Part shown: piece after piece, positions 54,007-63,770 of the stretch
Layout of the letters: every line of letters begins with the position of its first letter
Numbering within the stretch: the stretch's first letter is position 1
Assembly (NCBI RefSeq): GCF_040026395.1
Contig: NZ_CP157278.1
Location: 1,240,001-1,304,000, forward strand
Source of the DNA: Pedobacter lusitanus
GTDB lineage: Bacteria; Bacteroidota; Bacteroidia; Sphingobacteriales; Sphingobacteriaceae
DNA: 64,000 bases
Reading direction: 5' to 3'
Program-made: the position numbers and the translations under genes
Notes under the pieces: model-generated
Seen by the model: only the letters and a program-made list of their open reading frames with translations
The model's database searches: none
What the model was told of the DNA's origin: nothing

Positions 54007-55786
54007 GAGCTGTTTCTTGATCAATATACCCTTGTTGCTGCATTCTGACTACCATATCATCTATATGTTTTTTGAGATTCCTGCGAAGTTGTTCTGAGGA
54101 ATTTTCAAATGCAGCAAGAAAAAATTTAGGTCTTGGAATAATATAGGATAATATAAGGCAATCCTGTAAGGTAAGTTCATCCTGATTTTTAGAAAAATAA
54201 TAATCAATTGCCTTCCTTATTCCATATATACCAGGTGCAAATTCTATAATATTCAGATACAATTCCAATATGCGATCTTTTGAAATAACAAAAACATTTT
54301 CAATCAGATATGAAAACCATATTTCTTCTAATTTTCTAAATATATTTTTATGATGATTTAGAAACAGATTCCTGGCGAGCTGCATGGTTATTGTGCTCCC
54401 ACCGCGGATAAACTTTCCGGCTTTTATATTTTGGATAACTGAATATCCAAAAGCAATATTATCAAAGCCCCAGTGATTATAGAAGTGGCTGTCCTCAGAA
54501 CACACTATGGTATCAATTAACAGCTTAGGCAAAGTTGTTAAAGCAACAAAATGATCAGCAGACAGATTCCGCTCTGATCCTGCTTTATTTGCATTGATTA
54601 GCGGGATGAATTCTTGAGTGAGATCTGCCCATTTTGGAGTTGACGAGACTAATGAAAGTCGTTCTGAATTGATCTTTAAATGAAATGAATGTTGCCAGAA
54701 ATTGGTAGTCATCATGGCAAAATCAAGTTCGAAAGAAACCATTCCTGTCATTTTTAGTTCCGCCAATTTGGAGAAAGTAAAAAAGGGAAGATTGTGGAGT
54801 GCATTAATTCCTGTGTCCCTGACTGAAAGAGATAATTTCAGAATGCCGTCCAGAAAAGAATGATTCATATTTATACTCAACTTAAGGTCATCCAATTTAG
54901 CAAAAGAGGAAGATACTATCTGAAAAGCCTCGTTAGTAAGCTTGCAAGCAATTTTCACCTCAAATGATGATAGTTGTGTAACAGAATTATCCTGATCATA
55001 AATGATAGGATTATCAATCTTTACAATGAAATCTATTGATTTCAAATCCTTAAATGAAAATGTCATTTTTATATCTCTGAACTTTACTTTAGCTCTCTTT
55101 TCTCTATTTGTAAAAAGAAAACCATCGAAATGTTCAGAATATACAATTTCATTTAACGTTACTTTTCTTGTAAGCTGATCTAAAGCTCCCTCTAACTTAT
55201 ATAAATGCCCCCTTAAAGGATCTGAGATTGAAATATTATATTCTCCATTTTTTAACAGGAACTGTTTGCATTGACAACAATAGTATTTTTCTCTGTAAAA
55301 AATTGAAATAACGAGATCATCAATAACCATTTCTTTCGGAAAATAAAGGAATAACAAATCTATTAGCCTGTACATGGTTTTATAGTATTTGTATCCCATT
55401 TTCTGATTTGCACCAGAGCTCTTTCTGTCATCTTCTGGCTTTCTATCGTAAGGAGTTTTTTGAATTTTAAAGACCATATGGGATATCTTTAGAGAGCCTA
55501 GTGCAGGTTTACGCTTAAGCACTTTATTAAACAGAATAAGCCCCTCCATACCTCCAATTTCCAAAGACAAACCTGCTTTTGCTATAACAATTCCTTTAGC
55601 GTTAAATTCCCCATTCCATGATAAATGTAAAAATCCAATTTGAAACGAATAACCTAAAATTTCACTAATATGTTTACACCTTTTCCTGATCTGATTTATA
55701 TAATTTGTTTTTTTAAAAAAACGACAAATAAACAGTATCAAAAGGAGCTCTTTAATCAAAAGAATTTTCCGTTTATCTATAATCAT
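53954..55786 (-). CDS. GT51 peptidoglycan transglycosylase with AsmA-like front
   Basis: 610 residues. One membrane helix near 7-25 (KILLIKELLLILFICRFF), then a long AsmA-like beta-rich region (about 40-380), and a C-terminal GT51 domain with catalytic Glu431 in CSEDSHFYNHWGFD, RGGSTITMQLARN and the KxxE-type ILELYLNIIEF. The enzyme polymerises lipid II into glycan strands. There is no penicillin-binding transpeptidase domain. It is last in a minus-strand trio with a GT1 glycosyltransferase and an ABC exporter, inside a peptide-antibiotic-like locus, so a spare target for self-protection is possible; housekeeping use is the alternative. Confidence 0.88.
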   Translation of the reverse strand: MIIDKRKILLIKELLLILFICRFFKKTNYINQIRKRCKHISEILGYSFQIGFLHLSWNGEFNAKGIVIAKAGLSLEIGGMEGLILFNKVLKRKPALGSLKISHMVFKIQKTPYDRKPEDDRKSSGANQKMGYKYYKTMYRLIDLLFLYFPKEMVIDDLVISIFYREKYYCCQCKQFLLKNGEYNISISDPLRGHLYKLEGALDQLTRKVTLNEIVYSEHFDGFLFTNREKRAKVKFRDIKMTFSFKDLKSIDFIVKIDNPIIYDQDNSVTQLSSFEVKIACKLTNEAFQIVSSSFAKLDDLKLSINMNHSFLDGILKLSLSVRDTGINALHNLPFFTFSKLAELKMTGMVSFELDFAMMTTNFWQHSFHLKINSERLSLVSSTPKWADLTQEFIPLINANKAGSERNLSADHFVALTTLPKLLIDTIVCSEDSHFYNHWGFDNIAFGYSVIQNIKAGKFIRGGSTITMQLARNLFLNHHKNIFRKLEEIWFSYLIENVFVISKDRILELYLNIIEFAPGIYGIRKAIDYYFSKNQDELTLQDCLILSYIIPRPKFFLAAFENSSEQLRRNLKKHIDDMVVRMQQQGYIDQETALNVNHVVSVRGMSFSLA

Positions 55787-55833
55787 AATTTGATATAAAT
55801 ATTTTGCTAATCAACCCTTCTCCAGACACGTAA

Positions 55834-57177
55834 CTAAAAAGATGGGACTATACCTTTTGCCGCATTTTCAAGTACTTTCACACAGATATCTTCGTCATCA
55901 TAACGGAGAAAGGTGCTTCTCATCTCTGATACACTTTTTTTGTAGCAATCATTTTCAAGTAGTTCCAGCAATACTTTTTTCAGATTCTTTTTATTGGGCT
56001 GCAAACATATTTTACCCAAACCATGAAAGACAATCCTTGCTGCCATTCCAGGTTGATCTGCACTATGCGGAATTGCGAGCATTGGTTTTCCGGCAAGAAC
56101 TGCTTCCTTAACAGAATTACTCCCACCATGTGTCACAACCAGATCTGCAATGTGAAGATAACTGGCCCGCACTGTCCAGGTTTTCACCAGAATGCGATCA
56201 CTATATTTATCTGAATATACACTCAATTCCCGGGTAATCGATTTGTCTGCTGTAGCAATAACTGCGCGACAACCTGAAATCTCATATACTGCCTCTATCA
56301 GGGCCCTGTAATAATGTAAGGTGAGACCTTTACGTTGTTTTGCCACAGTGCCGAGGTTTATCCATATCAACGGACCATCTCCTGCCGGAAGATGGTCTGG
56401 CATTATAAAAGGCGGGAGGTCAGTACATGGACCAATAAATGATCCGGCCGAAGCGAGGGAGCCAGAACGGGGAAAATCCATTTCAGCAGCATGTAATACA
56501 AGCTCAGGAACCGATTTAAGACGCATATCATAGAATAATGGTCGTGTAAACCAGTCTTCCGATAGATTATAGCCGGAGTGTTTAGCTATAGCATGCATCA
56601 GGCTGCGATGAGATTCCCCGTATATCAATTCATTTATTACACAGCGTAATCTGTATCTTAAATATTTAATGTGATTTTTACACCATTCCAGCTGCACAAG
56701 AAAACGACCAGTTATAGTATCTTCAGGTATCAGCGGACTTGTATATGGCGGAACTAACCTATCTTTCGTAAATAAAGGTTTCGTACTTACCGATACTGCA
56801 TCAACACCTTCCAATTTAAATGCAGGCCAGTAATGCAGAAGAAAAGGATCAAAAACAATAAGATCCGGATGATAATCAGCCATAATCTTCTGCCCTAATG
56901 TATATATATATGCTGCTTTGTCATTTACGGATTTTTTAACGGCGGCAGCAGTATAAAGGTTCCATCCTTTTCTCTGTATCTGCAAATCGCCATTAAGAAA
57001 ATTAACGCCCGTACAAAAAAAACCTTCTTCAGTAATCTTTCCAGAAAGGTCTTCAGGACAAAAAAAATGCACTTCATGACCTGCTTTGATTAATCTGCCG
57101 GCAACACCCTTTAGTGCATGAAAATGACTAATATGATTATCAACAAAGAATGCGAATTTTAAAAAACAAGTTTTCAT
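55834..57177 (-). CDS. GT1-family (MGT/UGT) glycosyltransferase
   Basis: 447 residues of GT-B fold. The N-terminal half starts FAFFVDNHISHFHALKGVAGRLIKAGHEVHFFCP, as in macrolide/antibiotic glycosyltransferases; the C-terminal half has the nucleotide-sugar motif THGGSNSVKEAVLAGKPMLAIPHSADQPGMAARI. It transfers a sugar from a nucleotide donor to a small-molecule acceptor. It lies 47 bases upstream of the GT51 gene and 122 bases after the exporter gene, suggesting glycosylation of the product of the locus before or during export. Confidence 0.9.
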   Translation of the reverse strand: MKTCFLKFAFFVDNHISHFHALKGVAGRLIKAGHEVHFFCPEDLSGKITEEGFFCTGVNFLNGDLQIQRKGWNLYTAAAVKKSVNDKAAYIYTLGQKIMADYHPDLIVFDPFLLHYWPAFKLEGVDAVSVSTKPLFTKDRLVPPYTSPLIPEDTITGRFLVQLEWCKNHIKYLRYRLRCVINELIYGESHRSLMHAIAKHSGYNLSEDWFTRPLFYDMRLKSVPELVLHAAEMDFPRSGSLASAGSFIGPCTDLPPFIMPDHLPAGDGPLIWINLGTVAKQRKGLTLHYYRALIEAVYEISGCRAVIATADKSITRELSVYSDKYSDRILVKTWTVRASYLHIADLVVTHGGSNSVKEAVLAGKPMLAIPHSADQPGMAARIVFHGLGKICLQPNKKNLKKVLLELLENDCYKKSVSEMRSTFLRYDDEDICVKVLENAAKGIVPSF

Positions 57178-57299
57178 TTTGATATCAATTTCAGCGCTAC
57201 AAGCAGGTTATAATACTTTCACCAACAGCATTACAAACAGGTAATTTATTAAACAATATATCAAAAAAAATTAACTTATCAGACCGTCCTGATAAAATC

Positions 57300-59069
57300 T
57301 CATTCTTTCCCTGCTTCTGCCATCACATGATCTCTTTCTCCAATTTGCTGACGCCACATTGCCTGATACAAACCATTGGTTCCGATCAGATCAAGATGTT
57401 TTCCCGCGCCAACAATAAGACCTTTCTCCAATACGAATATACAATCAGCATGCATCACTGTACTTAAGCGATGTGCAACAAGAATAGTAATATGATCTTT
57501 CAGGCTTGAAATTTCATAAATAGTACGGGTAATTTCTTCTTCAGTAATAGAGTCCAGAGATGATGTTGCTTCATCAAAAATAAGGACATTAGGTTTACGT
57601 AATAAAGCACGGGCTATAGATAAGCGTTGTTTTTCACCACCAGAGACTTTCACTCCCCCTTCTCCAATTATAGTGTCCAGTCCCATACCTGCTCTGAAAA
57701 GTAAACTTTGACATGCTGATTTCTGAAGCGCATTCATGCATTCTTCGTCAGTTGCATCTGGTCTCACAAAAAGCAGGTTTTCACGTATAGTACCTGCAAA
57801 TAACTGAATATCCTGGGTCACAAATCCTATATTTTCTCTTAACCGGTCAAGATTCAATTGATTTCCGGCAATATCATTATACCTTATCTCTCCTTCCAAA
57901 GGTTGGTATAAACCTATCAATAATTTGATAAGTGTTGTCTTTCCAGAACCGGATGGCCCTACAAATGCGATTGTTTTACCTGCTCCGACTGAAAACGAAA
58001 TATGGCTTAAAGCGTTACTTTGTGAACTGGAATGCCTGAAAGTAATATTATCAAATTCAAGCTTTTCAATACGGGAAATATGAGTTGCCATAACGGGACC
58101 CGCCTCCAGCGGAACACTTAAAATTTTACCAAAGGCCTCAATAGACACCTGAGTCTCACGCCAGCTCAGCACAACATTTCCAAAACCAGTCAGAGGATTA
58201 AAAAGTGTAAACGAGAACAGTAAAAATGTAAAATATTTTCCCGGAGAAATCTCATTATCAAAAATAAGAATGAGCAGGAAGACCACCATTATGCTACGAA
58301 CCAGATTGACAATAGTGCCCTGAATAAAACTGGTACCACGAATATACTTCACCTTACGTAATTCCAGGTCTAAAATTTTCGAATTAGCCTTATTCAGCCT
58401 GTCGATTTCCTGATTGGCAAGCCCCAATCCTTTTATCAGTTCTATATTACGCAAAGATTCTATTGTTGAGCCAGCCAGGGCAGTAATTTCATGTACAATA
58501 CGCTTATGAATTTTTTTTATCCTTCCACTGACCAGCCAGCTCACAATAGCAATAAAAGGCAAAGCAGTAAGATAGACAAGCGTCACCTTAAGGCTAATAT
58601 TTCTGGAATAAATAACCACAAAAACAATCCCTACAAAAGCTTCAAAAGCAATGCTTATAAATGAGGTGATAAATTTTTCTGTATCAATACGTACTTTTTG
58701 AAGTATAGCTAAAGTTTCTCCGCTGCGCAGATCTTCAAATACCTGATAAGGCATGGCAAGTGAATGTTTCAAGCCATCTGAATACATCTGTGAACCGGTT
58801 TTCTGAACAATAATACTTGTAAAATAATCCTGAAGATTCTTAGCTATCCGGCTTACCATTGCTGCCCCAACAGCCAGCGCAATGAAACCAAATACTCTTT
58901 TTATGAACTCCCCCCTTTCAAGTATTGCTCGCTTTTCCATAAGTTCATCAACAATTTTACCCGTTATTACAGGATCAAGTAAAGAAAAAACCTGACAAAT
59001 GGTAGCAAGAACCAAAACAAGAACAACAGTCCATCGATACGCGCGGAGATAAAACAAGAGTATTTTCAT
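57300..59069 (-). CDS. ABC exporter, fused membrane and ATPase domains
   Basis: 589 residues from ATG 59069 (MKILLFYLRAYRWTVVLVLVLA); a start 75 bases upstream is open but adds a Cys-rich tail with no counterpart. Six membrane helices (about 15-310) are followed by an ATPase with GPSGSGKTT, VTQDIQLFAGTIRENL, VSGGEKQRLSIARAL and FDEATSSLD. This is the homodimeric MsbA/LmrA type that exports lipids, peptides or drugs. It heads the minus-strand group exporter-GT1-GT51 and is the best export candidate for the locus. Confidence 0.92.
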   Translation of the reverse strand: MKILLFYLRAYRWTVVLVLVLATICQVFSLLDPVITGKIVDELMEKRAILERGEFIKRVFGFIALAVGAAMVSRIAKNLQDYFTSIIVQKTGSQMYSDGLKHSLAMPYQVFEDLRSGETLAILQKVRIDTEKFITSFISIAFEAFVGIVFVVIYSRNISLKVTLVYLTALPFIAIVSWLVSGRIKKIHKRIVHEITALAGSTIESLRNIELIKGLGLANQEIDRLNKANSKILDLELRKVKYIRGTSFIQGTIVNLVRSIMVVFLLILIFDNEISPGKYFTFLLFSFTLFNPLTGFGNVVLSWRETQVSIEAFGKILSVPLEAGPVMATHISRIEKLEFDNITFRHSSSQSNALSHISFSVGAGKTIAFVGPSGSGKTTLIKLLIGLYQPLEGEIRYNDIAGNQLNLDRLRENIGFVTQDIQLFAGTIRENLLFVRPDATDEECMNALQKSACQSLLFRAGMGLDTIIGEGGVKVSGGEKQRLSIARALLRKPNVLIFDEATSSLDSITEEEITRTIYEISSLKDHITILVAHRLSTVMHADCIFVLEKGLIVGAGKHLDLIGTNGLYQAMWRQQIGERDHVMAEAGKE

Positions 59070-59214
59070 ATGCTGACATTTGCACTCAAAACAAAAAAAA
59101 ATAAAAAAAATAACCTTTAAACTATTGATACAATTGAAAATCAAGGTAAAAGCTTTTAATCACATCCTAATATCGACTTTAAACTAATTTAATCAAAAAA
59201 ATAAGTTTACAAAT

Positions 59215-59222
59215 TATATTTG
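59215..59222 (+). promoter_or_regulatory. Putative -7 box for the deacetylase-containing operon
   Basis: TATATTTG matches TAnnTTTG in the very AT-rich gap between the divergent exporter and deacetylase genes. It would leave a leader of about 115 bases before ATG 59344. No convincing -33 element was found. Confidence 0.3.
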
Positions 59223-59343
59223 TATTGTTAAAAATTTATATATATTATTGCTTTACAATTTAGACAGAACTACTTTGACAATAAGTGAGATCAAATTTCT
59301 TATTATCAACACAAAACAATAACAGAACTTAATTATCATTTGT

Positions 59344-60267
59344 ATGGAAGTCTATTTAACTTTTGATGATGGAATTCAATCTGGTACCGAAGAAGTATTA
59401 AAAGTATTAAAAGCTAATACTGTTAATGCTACGTTTTTTCTGACAGGATTATTTACCGGTTATGAATTTAAAAGAGACTGGAAAAAATCAGCACAGGTAT
59501 TAAAAGATATTTATCTGTATCATGCTATTGGAAATCACAGCTTTTCACATGCAAATGAATATTACACAAGCTATTATAAAGACGGCCTGCTCATCAATAA
59601 TGAAGGAAAAAGGAGAACAGTAACTGAAGATTTTCTGCTTAACAAGCATCAGTTAAATAATTACCTGGCGAGCATCTGCACACCTACTACGATAAACCAC
59701 GATTTTTTGCTCGCCGCTAACCAGCAAACACAACTTGCGCGGCTTCCAGGCCGGAATGTCTGGCGTTGCGGTATAAAATCATCACACACAACTAACTGCA
59801 ACAGACCAATCTGCAGTACAGACGAGTCCGATACCAAACAAGGTGCAGACGAGCTATTTAATACTGGATATCAGATATTTGGATGGCACAAAGAATGGCA
59901 TATGCAGTTTGATTTCTCATCAGAGACCCGTCGCTATCAGCAACAGAGAATAGCTACCGGACAAATGGATTATTCCTCGTCCCTCCATACCAATCCGGAT
60001 TGGGATATGTATTCGCCTGAGCATAATGAGAAAGACAGGTTAACTGAGGATTTTTTAACAGTAGCAGATAAAATTCTGGAAATGAAAAATGAAGGAAAAG
60101 TGATTTTGCTCATGCATGACAGGGCTTTCAGAAAGAGTCCGGATAATAAATTTAAAAATGAGGCACAAAAACTTTCAAAATTAATCCATCAGCTAAAAGC
60201 ACATAAAGTAACGTTTAAAACGCTGGACCACTATTACAAAACAAAACAAACAGTTAGTATACTTTGA
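59344..60267 (+). CDS. Polysaccharide deacetylase-like (NodB fold) protein
   Basis: 307 residues. NodB motifs: TFDDG at residues 6-10 (Asp8, Asp9), NHSFSHAN for the His-box, RLPGRN and VILLMHDRAF near the end. An insertion of about 100 residues between the second and fourth motifs (including IKSSHTTNCNRPIC) is larger than in ordinary chitin deacetylases. No signal peptide, so it acts in the cytosol. It could remove an N-acetyl or other acyl group from an amino sugar on a peptide, as the deacetylase in teicoplanin loci does; the substrate is inferred from context only. Confidence 0.8.
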   Translation: MEVYLTFDDGIQSGTEEVLKVLKANTVNATFFLTGLFTGYEFKRDWKKSAQVLKDIYLYHAIGNHSFSHANEYYTSYYKDGLLINNEGKRRTVTEDFLLNKHQLNNYLASICTPTTINHDFLLAANQQTQLARLPGRNVWRCGIKSSHTTNCNRPICSTDESDTKQGADELFNTGYQIFGWHKEWHMQFDFSSETRRYQQQRIATGQMDYSSSLHTNPDWDMYSPEHNEKDRLTEDFLTVADKILEMKNEGKVILLMHDRAFRKSPDNKFKNEAQKLSKLIHQLKAHKVTFKTLDHYYKTKQTVSIL

Positions 60268-60316
60268 AATTTTAATTATTTATTATTAAATTATTTTCCT
60301 TTTAAACTTATTGATT

Positions 60317-60775
60317 ATGATCGACCACATCGCTATTGCTGTTAATAACCTGCAAGAGTCTATAAAACTTTATAATGAGGTATTAGGATTCGAACTTGTC
60401 GAAAAAAGAACTACACAGGGTGAGTATTCCGGAATGCATTCTGCTGTTTTGAATAAAAACGGAACCGTAATTGTTTTACTGGAGAGCGAGGGAACAAATT
60501 CTCAGATAAGTCAGTTTATCGATGCTTTTGGAACTGGGGTACAACATGTGGCTATCAGTGTCAGTAATATTGAAGATACGCTTAGCAAGCTGGATGCACA
60601 TGAGAATGCCGCAGAAATAGATATTATAGAAGGAGATGGGATAAGACAGGTCTTTCTTCGCAGAGATATTGGCTCTGGTGTACGGCTTGAACTGATTGAA
60701 CGTAATGGAGGTACTTTTAATGATGCATCTATCAATAAAATGTTCAGGTCTTTTGAAGAAAAGAAAATATGTTAA
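60317..60775 (+). CDS. One-domain VOC protein similar to 4-hydroxymandelate synthase/HPPD
   Basis: 152 residues from ATG 60317 (MIDHIAIAVNNLQ); TTG at 60311 is a second option. His4, His77 (GVQHVAIS) and Glu125 (RLELIER) give the His-His-Glu iron triad of the catalytic half of 4-hydroxyphenylpyruvate dioxygenase and HmaS; the NSQISQFIDAFGTGVQH and the tail FNDASINKMFRSFEE are also HPPD/HmaS-like. These enzymes have two such domains and about 350 residues, so this is half-size and would need to dimerise. A methylmalonyl-CoA epimerase-like role is the alternative. It lies between the deacetylase and the GT2 fusion. Confidence 0.75.
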   Translation: MIDHIAIAVNNLQESIKLYNEVLGFELVEKRTTQGEYSGMHSAVLNKNGTVIVLLESEGTNSQISQFIDAFGTGVQHVAISVSNIEDTLSKLDAHENAAEIDIIEGDGIRQVFLRRDIGSGVRLELIERNGGTFNDASINKMFRSFEEKKIC

Positions 60776-60898
60776 CAAATTGTATTCAGAAATATCAAAT
60801 TCGATTGACAGCATAAAAAAATCATGAGGTCCCTATGGAGATCATTTATTCTTACTATTCTAATTGTTCTAATGTTGAATTACTAAAAAATACATATT

Positions 60899-63769
60899 TT
60901 GAATATTAAGATCATTCCTGATCAGACAGGATTCAGATATTCAGTTAATGAGGTAGAAGGATCTCTGTTTTCATTTGATTATTTTGCAATTTGCACCGGG
61001 GGCAAACAAATTTTCGGTACTGTAGAAGGAGCGTCGGCAGCAGAATGGGTCTCAGTTCCAATTAGCGAACCCATTATGCATATTGGTATTACATGTCTGA
61101 GAGTTTCTACTGCCGGCACTCTGCAATCTGCAGTTCAACCGACCGCTAATTCACCGGATAAAAAAGCTGAATCGTATTCTGGTACTTCTTATCCTCAATA
61201 TTTTCTCGAACTAATAGAACGTATAGGGCCCGAGAAAATATTCCTTTCGGATAATTATATTCTGATATCAGAAGATGACATCAATGAAAGCCCTGAAGAC
61301 TGGTTACATGGACTCTCCTGGCATAAAATAAAGAATGATACTGCATTAAGATATGAATGGCAATTTCATGCTATTCCTGATACATTTGGAATTATTATTT
61401 ACTGTAATTATAGCCTTCCTGAAATTTCCGTTATTATTCCATTTCACCACAATATATGTGATCTCCAAAGAGCAGTAAATAGCGTCCTCCAACAAACATT
61501 TCAATCCTTCGAAATCATACTCGTTAATGATTTTTCCAGTGATAAAGACATCTTTCTGATTCAGGAACTTCTTCATTCCCCTAAAGTAAAACTTATAGAT
61601 AACCTGAGTAATCTCGGACAGTCTATTTCACTCAATATAGGATTATTACATGCAAAAGGTAAATACGTTGTTCAGCTGGATGCTGATGACTGGCTCACTG
61701 CAGATGCTTTGGAATTTATTGAGAATCTGACTAAAGAACAGAATTATGCAGCAATATCAGGAAACCCTTATGTTGTTACGAACAATAATACACAAATATG
61801 GGATGGGCATGCTGTTGAACAATCTACTGATTATTTCACTTACAAAGGTATAAATGCTCCCCGTATATATAAAACAACCATCCTGAAAGAAATGGGCGGG
61901 TGGTCTGTAAATGACTCGTATAACGGAAGATATTATGAAGACCGGCTTATGTTAAGCCGGATTGCAGAAAAACACAAGATAGGCTATTTCGACAAATCCA
62001 TTTATTATGTATCTGTTCACAGTGAATCCTTAAGCAGAAAAAGGCCACTGGAAACAGCATCTGCTAAATTATCAATTTTAGTAAATGAAGTTAATAAGAG
62101 GAATTTACAGCTCAGACATACATTAAAGGGACACAATATGCTGAGTGCAGAAATAATGTCAAAGACATTTGGCATTAACGCTTATACCTGGAGTATCATT
62201 ATACCTTTTTCCCGAAATGCAGCACATTTACACCTGTCACTAAAAAGCTGGAATGAAGCAATTGGAGACGGGCATACGAATGTCAGACTAATCGTTGTTA
62301 ATGACAATATTAAAATAGATCTGTCTTTCATTGAAAAGCAATTCCATTTTGTAACAGTTATCAAAACTGAAGGCAATAAAGGTCCTGCTCATGCCAGAAA
62401 TCTTGGAGTTGAATTCAGTAACAGCGATTATATTTACTTTTCTGATGAAGACCATATCGTACCTCCGGATATTCTTTACAGACACGAAGAACTTCATGTG
62501 GAGAATAATCATAAGACAATTGTAATTGGTAATGTCTGGGGAAGAAGGGTCGTGTATAATCTTGATCCGGAGATTGAAACAATTACTAAACACAAATTAT
62601 TAAAAAACTTCTGGTTTAGAAAAGAGTTTGAAAGTATTACAAACGCACTTGCAACAGGTGAAGATTATAAATTATTTGAAACTGAAAACAATATTTATCG
62701 TACCTGTTTTGATTATAGTTTTTCAGATCAGTGGCAGAGGGAATGGGGTGAAGTATTTAGTAAACATGGCTTCGGTCTTGAGGAATGGGAACATTCCTGG
62801 CTAAAATGCGGAACAGGCAGTGCTTCCATTTTACGGGAGAATTTTAATTCAATCGGCGGTTTTAATGAAACATTACAGTCTATGGAAGATTGGGAATTCG
62901 GCATCCGTGCAGGATTAATGAATTATAAAATTGTAATGGCACCATTCTCTGAGCCCTTTCATATTATACATCCAAAAAAAGCAGAAGAACGAAAAGATCA
63001 TAATAAAACAGCGATTGCCTCCATTAAATCAAAATTTCCGGGCATAATAGAACGTGCTGTGAACTCTGGCATGTTAGAAAACATTGTTGGTATGATTTTT
63101 AGCGAAGAAACTCACCAGGTTCATCATAGAGTATCACCAGAGAAAAAAAACAAAGTCTGTCTGACATTTGATGACGGCCCTCACGAATACAGTACAAATC
63201 TTCTTCTTGACAGGCTTCAGCATTTAAACCTTAAAGGTACATTCTTCGTTCAGGGTGACAGAAGCCTTTTTTCCAAGCCTGTCCTGGACAGAATAATCAA
63301 TGAAGGCCATGAATTGGGAATTCATAACTGGCATCATCGTTCCCATGAAAACTCCTGTAGTGAGGAAATGATTCGGGATATCAATAAAACCAGAGCACTT
63401 TTAAAACAACTTACAGGAAAAAGTATCGGATTATTCCGTCCTCCATATGGCAGGATCTCTAATTCTTTAACTCAAAAATTAAATGATGAGGGCTATAAAA
63501 TCATAGGGTGGCATAATAATTCTATGGACTGGGCCCGTGGAGTAACAGATATACAAATAATCAGCAATCTCGCTGCAGAAGGTATCATGAATAAAATTTT
63601 GCTTTTTCATGATGGTACCGGCGAACCTGAAAGCCAGTTTAAGGCACTGCAATGGCTCGAACAACTCTGTACAAAAAATGAACTGGAGAGTATTACAGTG
63701 AGTGAATATCTTAAATATAACAGCATTGATCAGGTTCTTTCAGGATTAAAATATATAGATCGCATATAA
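60899..63769 (+). CDS. Fusion of two GT2 glycosyltransferases and a polysaccharide deacetylase
   Basis: 956 residues from a TTG start (an in-frame TAA at 60884 precludes anything longer). Domains: unassigned front (1-about 172), GT2 no. 1 (about 175-400; EISVIIPFHHN, VNDFSSD, LDADDW), GT2 no. 2 (about 430-700; YTWSIIIPFSRN, NKGPAHARNLG, FSDEDH, GGFNETLQSMEDWEFG) and NodB deacetylase (about 755-940; CLTFDDGPHEYST, HNWHHRSH, FRPPYGR, LLFHDG). It would add sugars and deacetylate them, giving free amino groups. Only 1 base separates its stop from the next gene. The acceptor is unknown. Confidence 0.9.
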   Translation: MNIKIIPDQTGFRYSVNEVEGSLFSFDYFAICTGGKQIFGTVEGASAAEWVSVPISEPIMHIGITCLRVSTAGTLQSAVQPTANSPDKKAESYSGTSYPQYFLELIERIGPEKIFLSDNYILISEDDINESPEDWLHGLSWHKIKNDTALRYEWQFHAIPDTFGIIIYCNYSLPEISVIIPFHHNICDLQRAVNSVLQQTFQSFEIILVNDFSSDKDIFLIQELLHSPKVKLIDNLSNLGQSISLNIGLLHAKGKYVVQLDADDWLTADALEFIENLTKEQNYAAISGNPYVVTNNNTQIWDGHAVEQSTDYFTYKGINAPRIYKTTILKEMGGWSVNDSYNGRYYEDRLMLSRIAEKHKIGYFDKSIYYVSVHSESLSRKRPLETASAKLSILVNEVNKRNLQLRHTLKGHNMLSAEIMSKTFGINAYTWSIIIPFSRNAAHLHLSLKSWNEAIGDGHTNVRLIVVNDNIKIDLSFIEKQFHFVTVIKTEGNKGPAHARNLGVEFSNSDYIYFSDEDHIVPPDILYRHEELHVENNHKTIVIGNVWGRRVVYNLDPEIETITKHKLLKNFWFRKEFESITNALATGEDYKLFETENNIYRTCFDYSFSDQWQREWGEVFSKHGFGLEEWEHSWLKCGTGSASILRENFNSIGGFNETLQSMEDWEFGIRAGLMNYKIVMAPFSEPFHIIHPKKAEERKDHNKTAIASIKSKFPGIIERAVNSGMLENIVGMIFSEETHQVHHRVSPEKKNKVCLTFDDGPHEYSTNLLLDRLQHLNLKGTFFVQGDRSLFSKPVLDRIINEGHELGIHNWHHRSHENSCSEEMIRDINKTRALLKQLTGKSIGLFRPPYGRISNSLTQKLNDEGYKIIGWHNNSMDWARGVTDIQIISNLAAEGIMNKILLFHDGTGEPESQFKALQWLEQLCTKNELESITVSEYLKYNSIDQVLSGLKYIDRI

Positions 63770-63770
63770 A

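Noticed and set aside
60317..60775. Methylmalonyl-CoA epimerase
   Set aside because: Size fits, but the NSQISQFIDAFGTGVQH stretch and C-terminal FxxFEE tail look more like HPPD/HmaS, and an Hmo-like gene follows. Not fully excluded.
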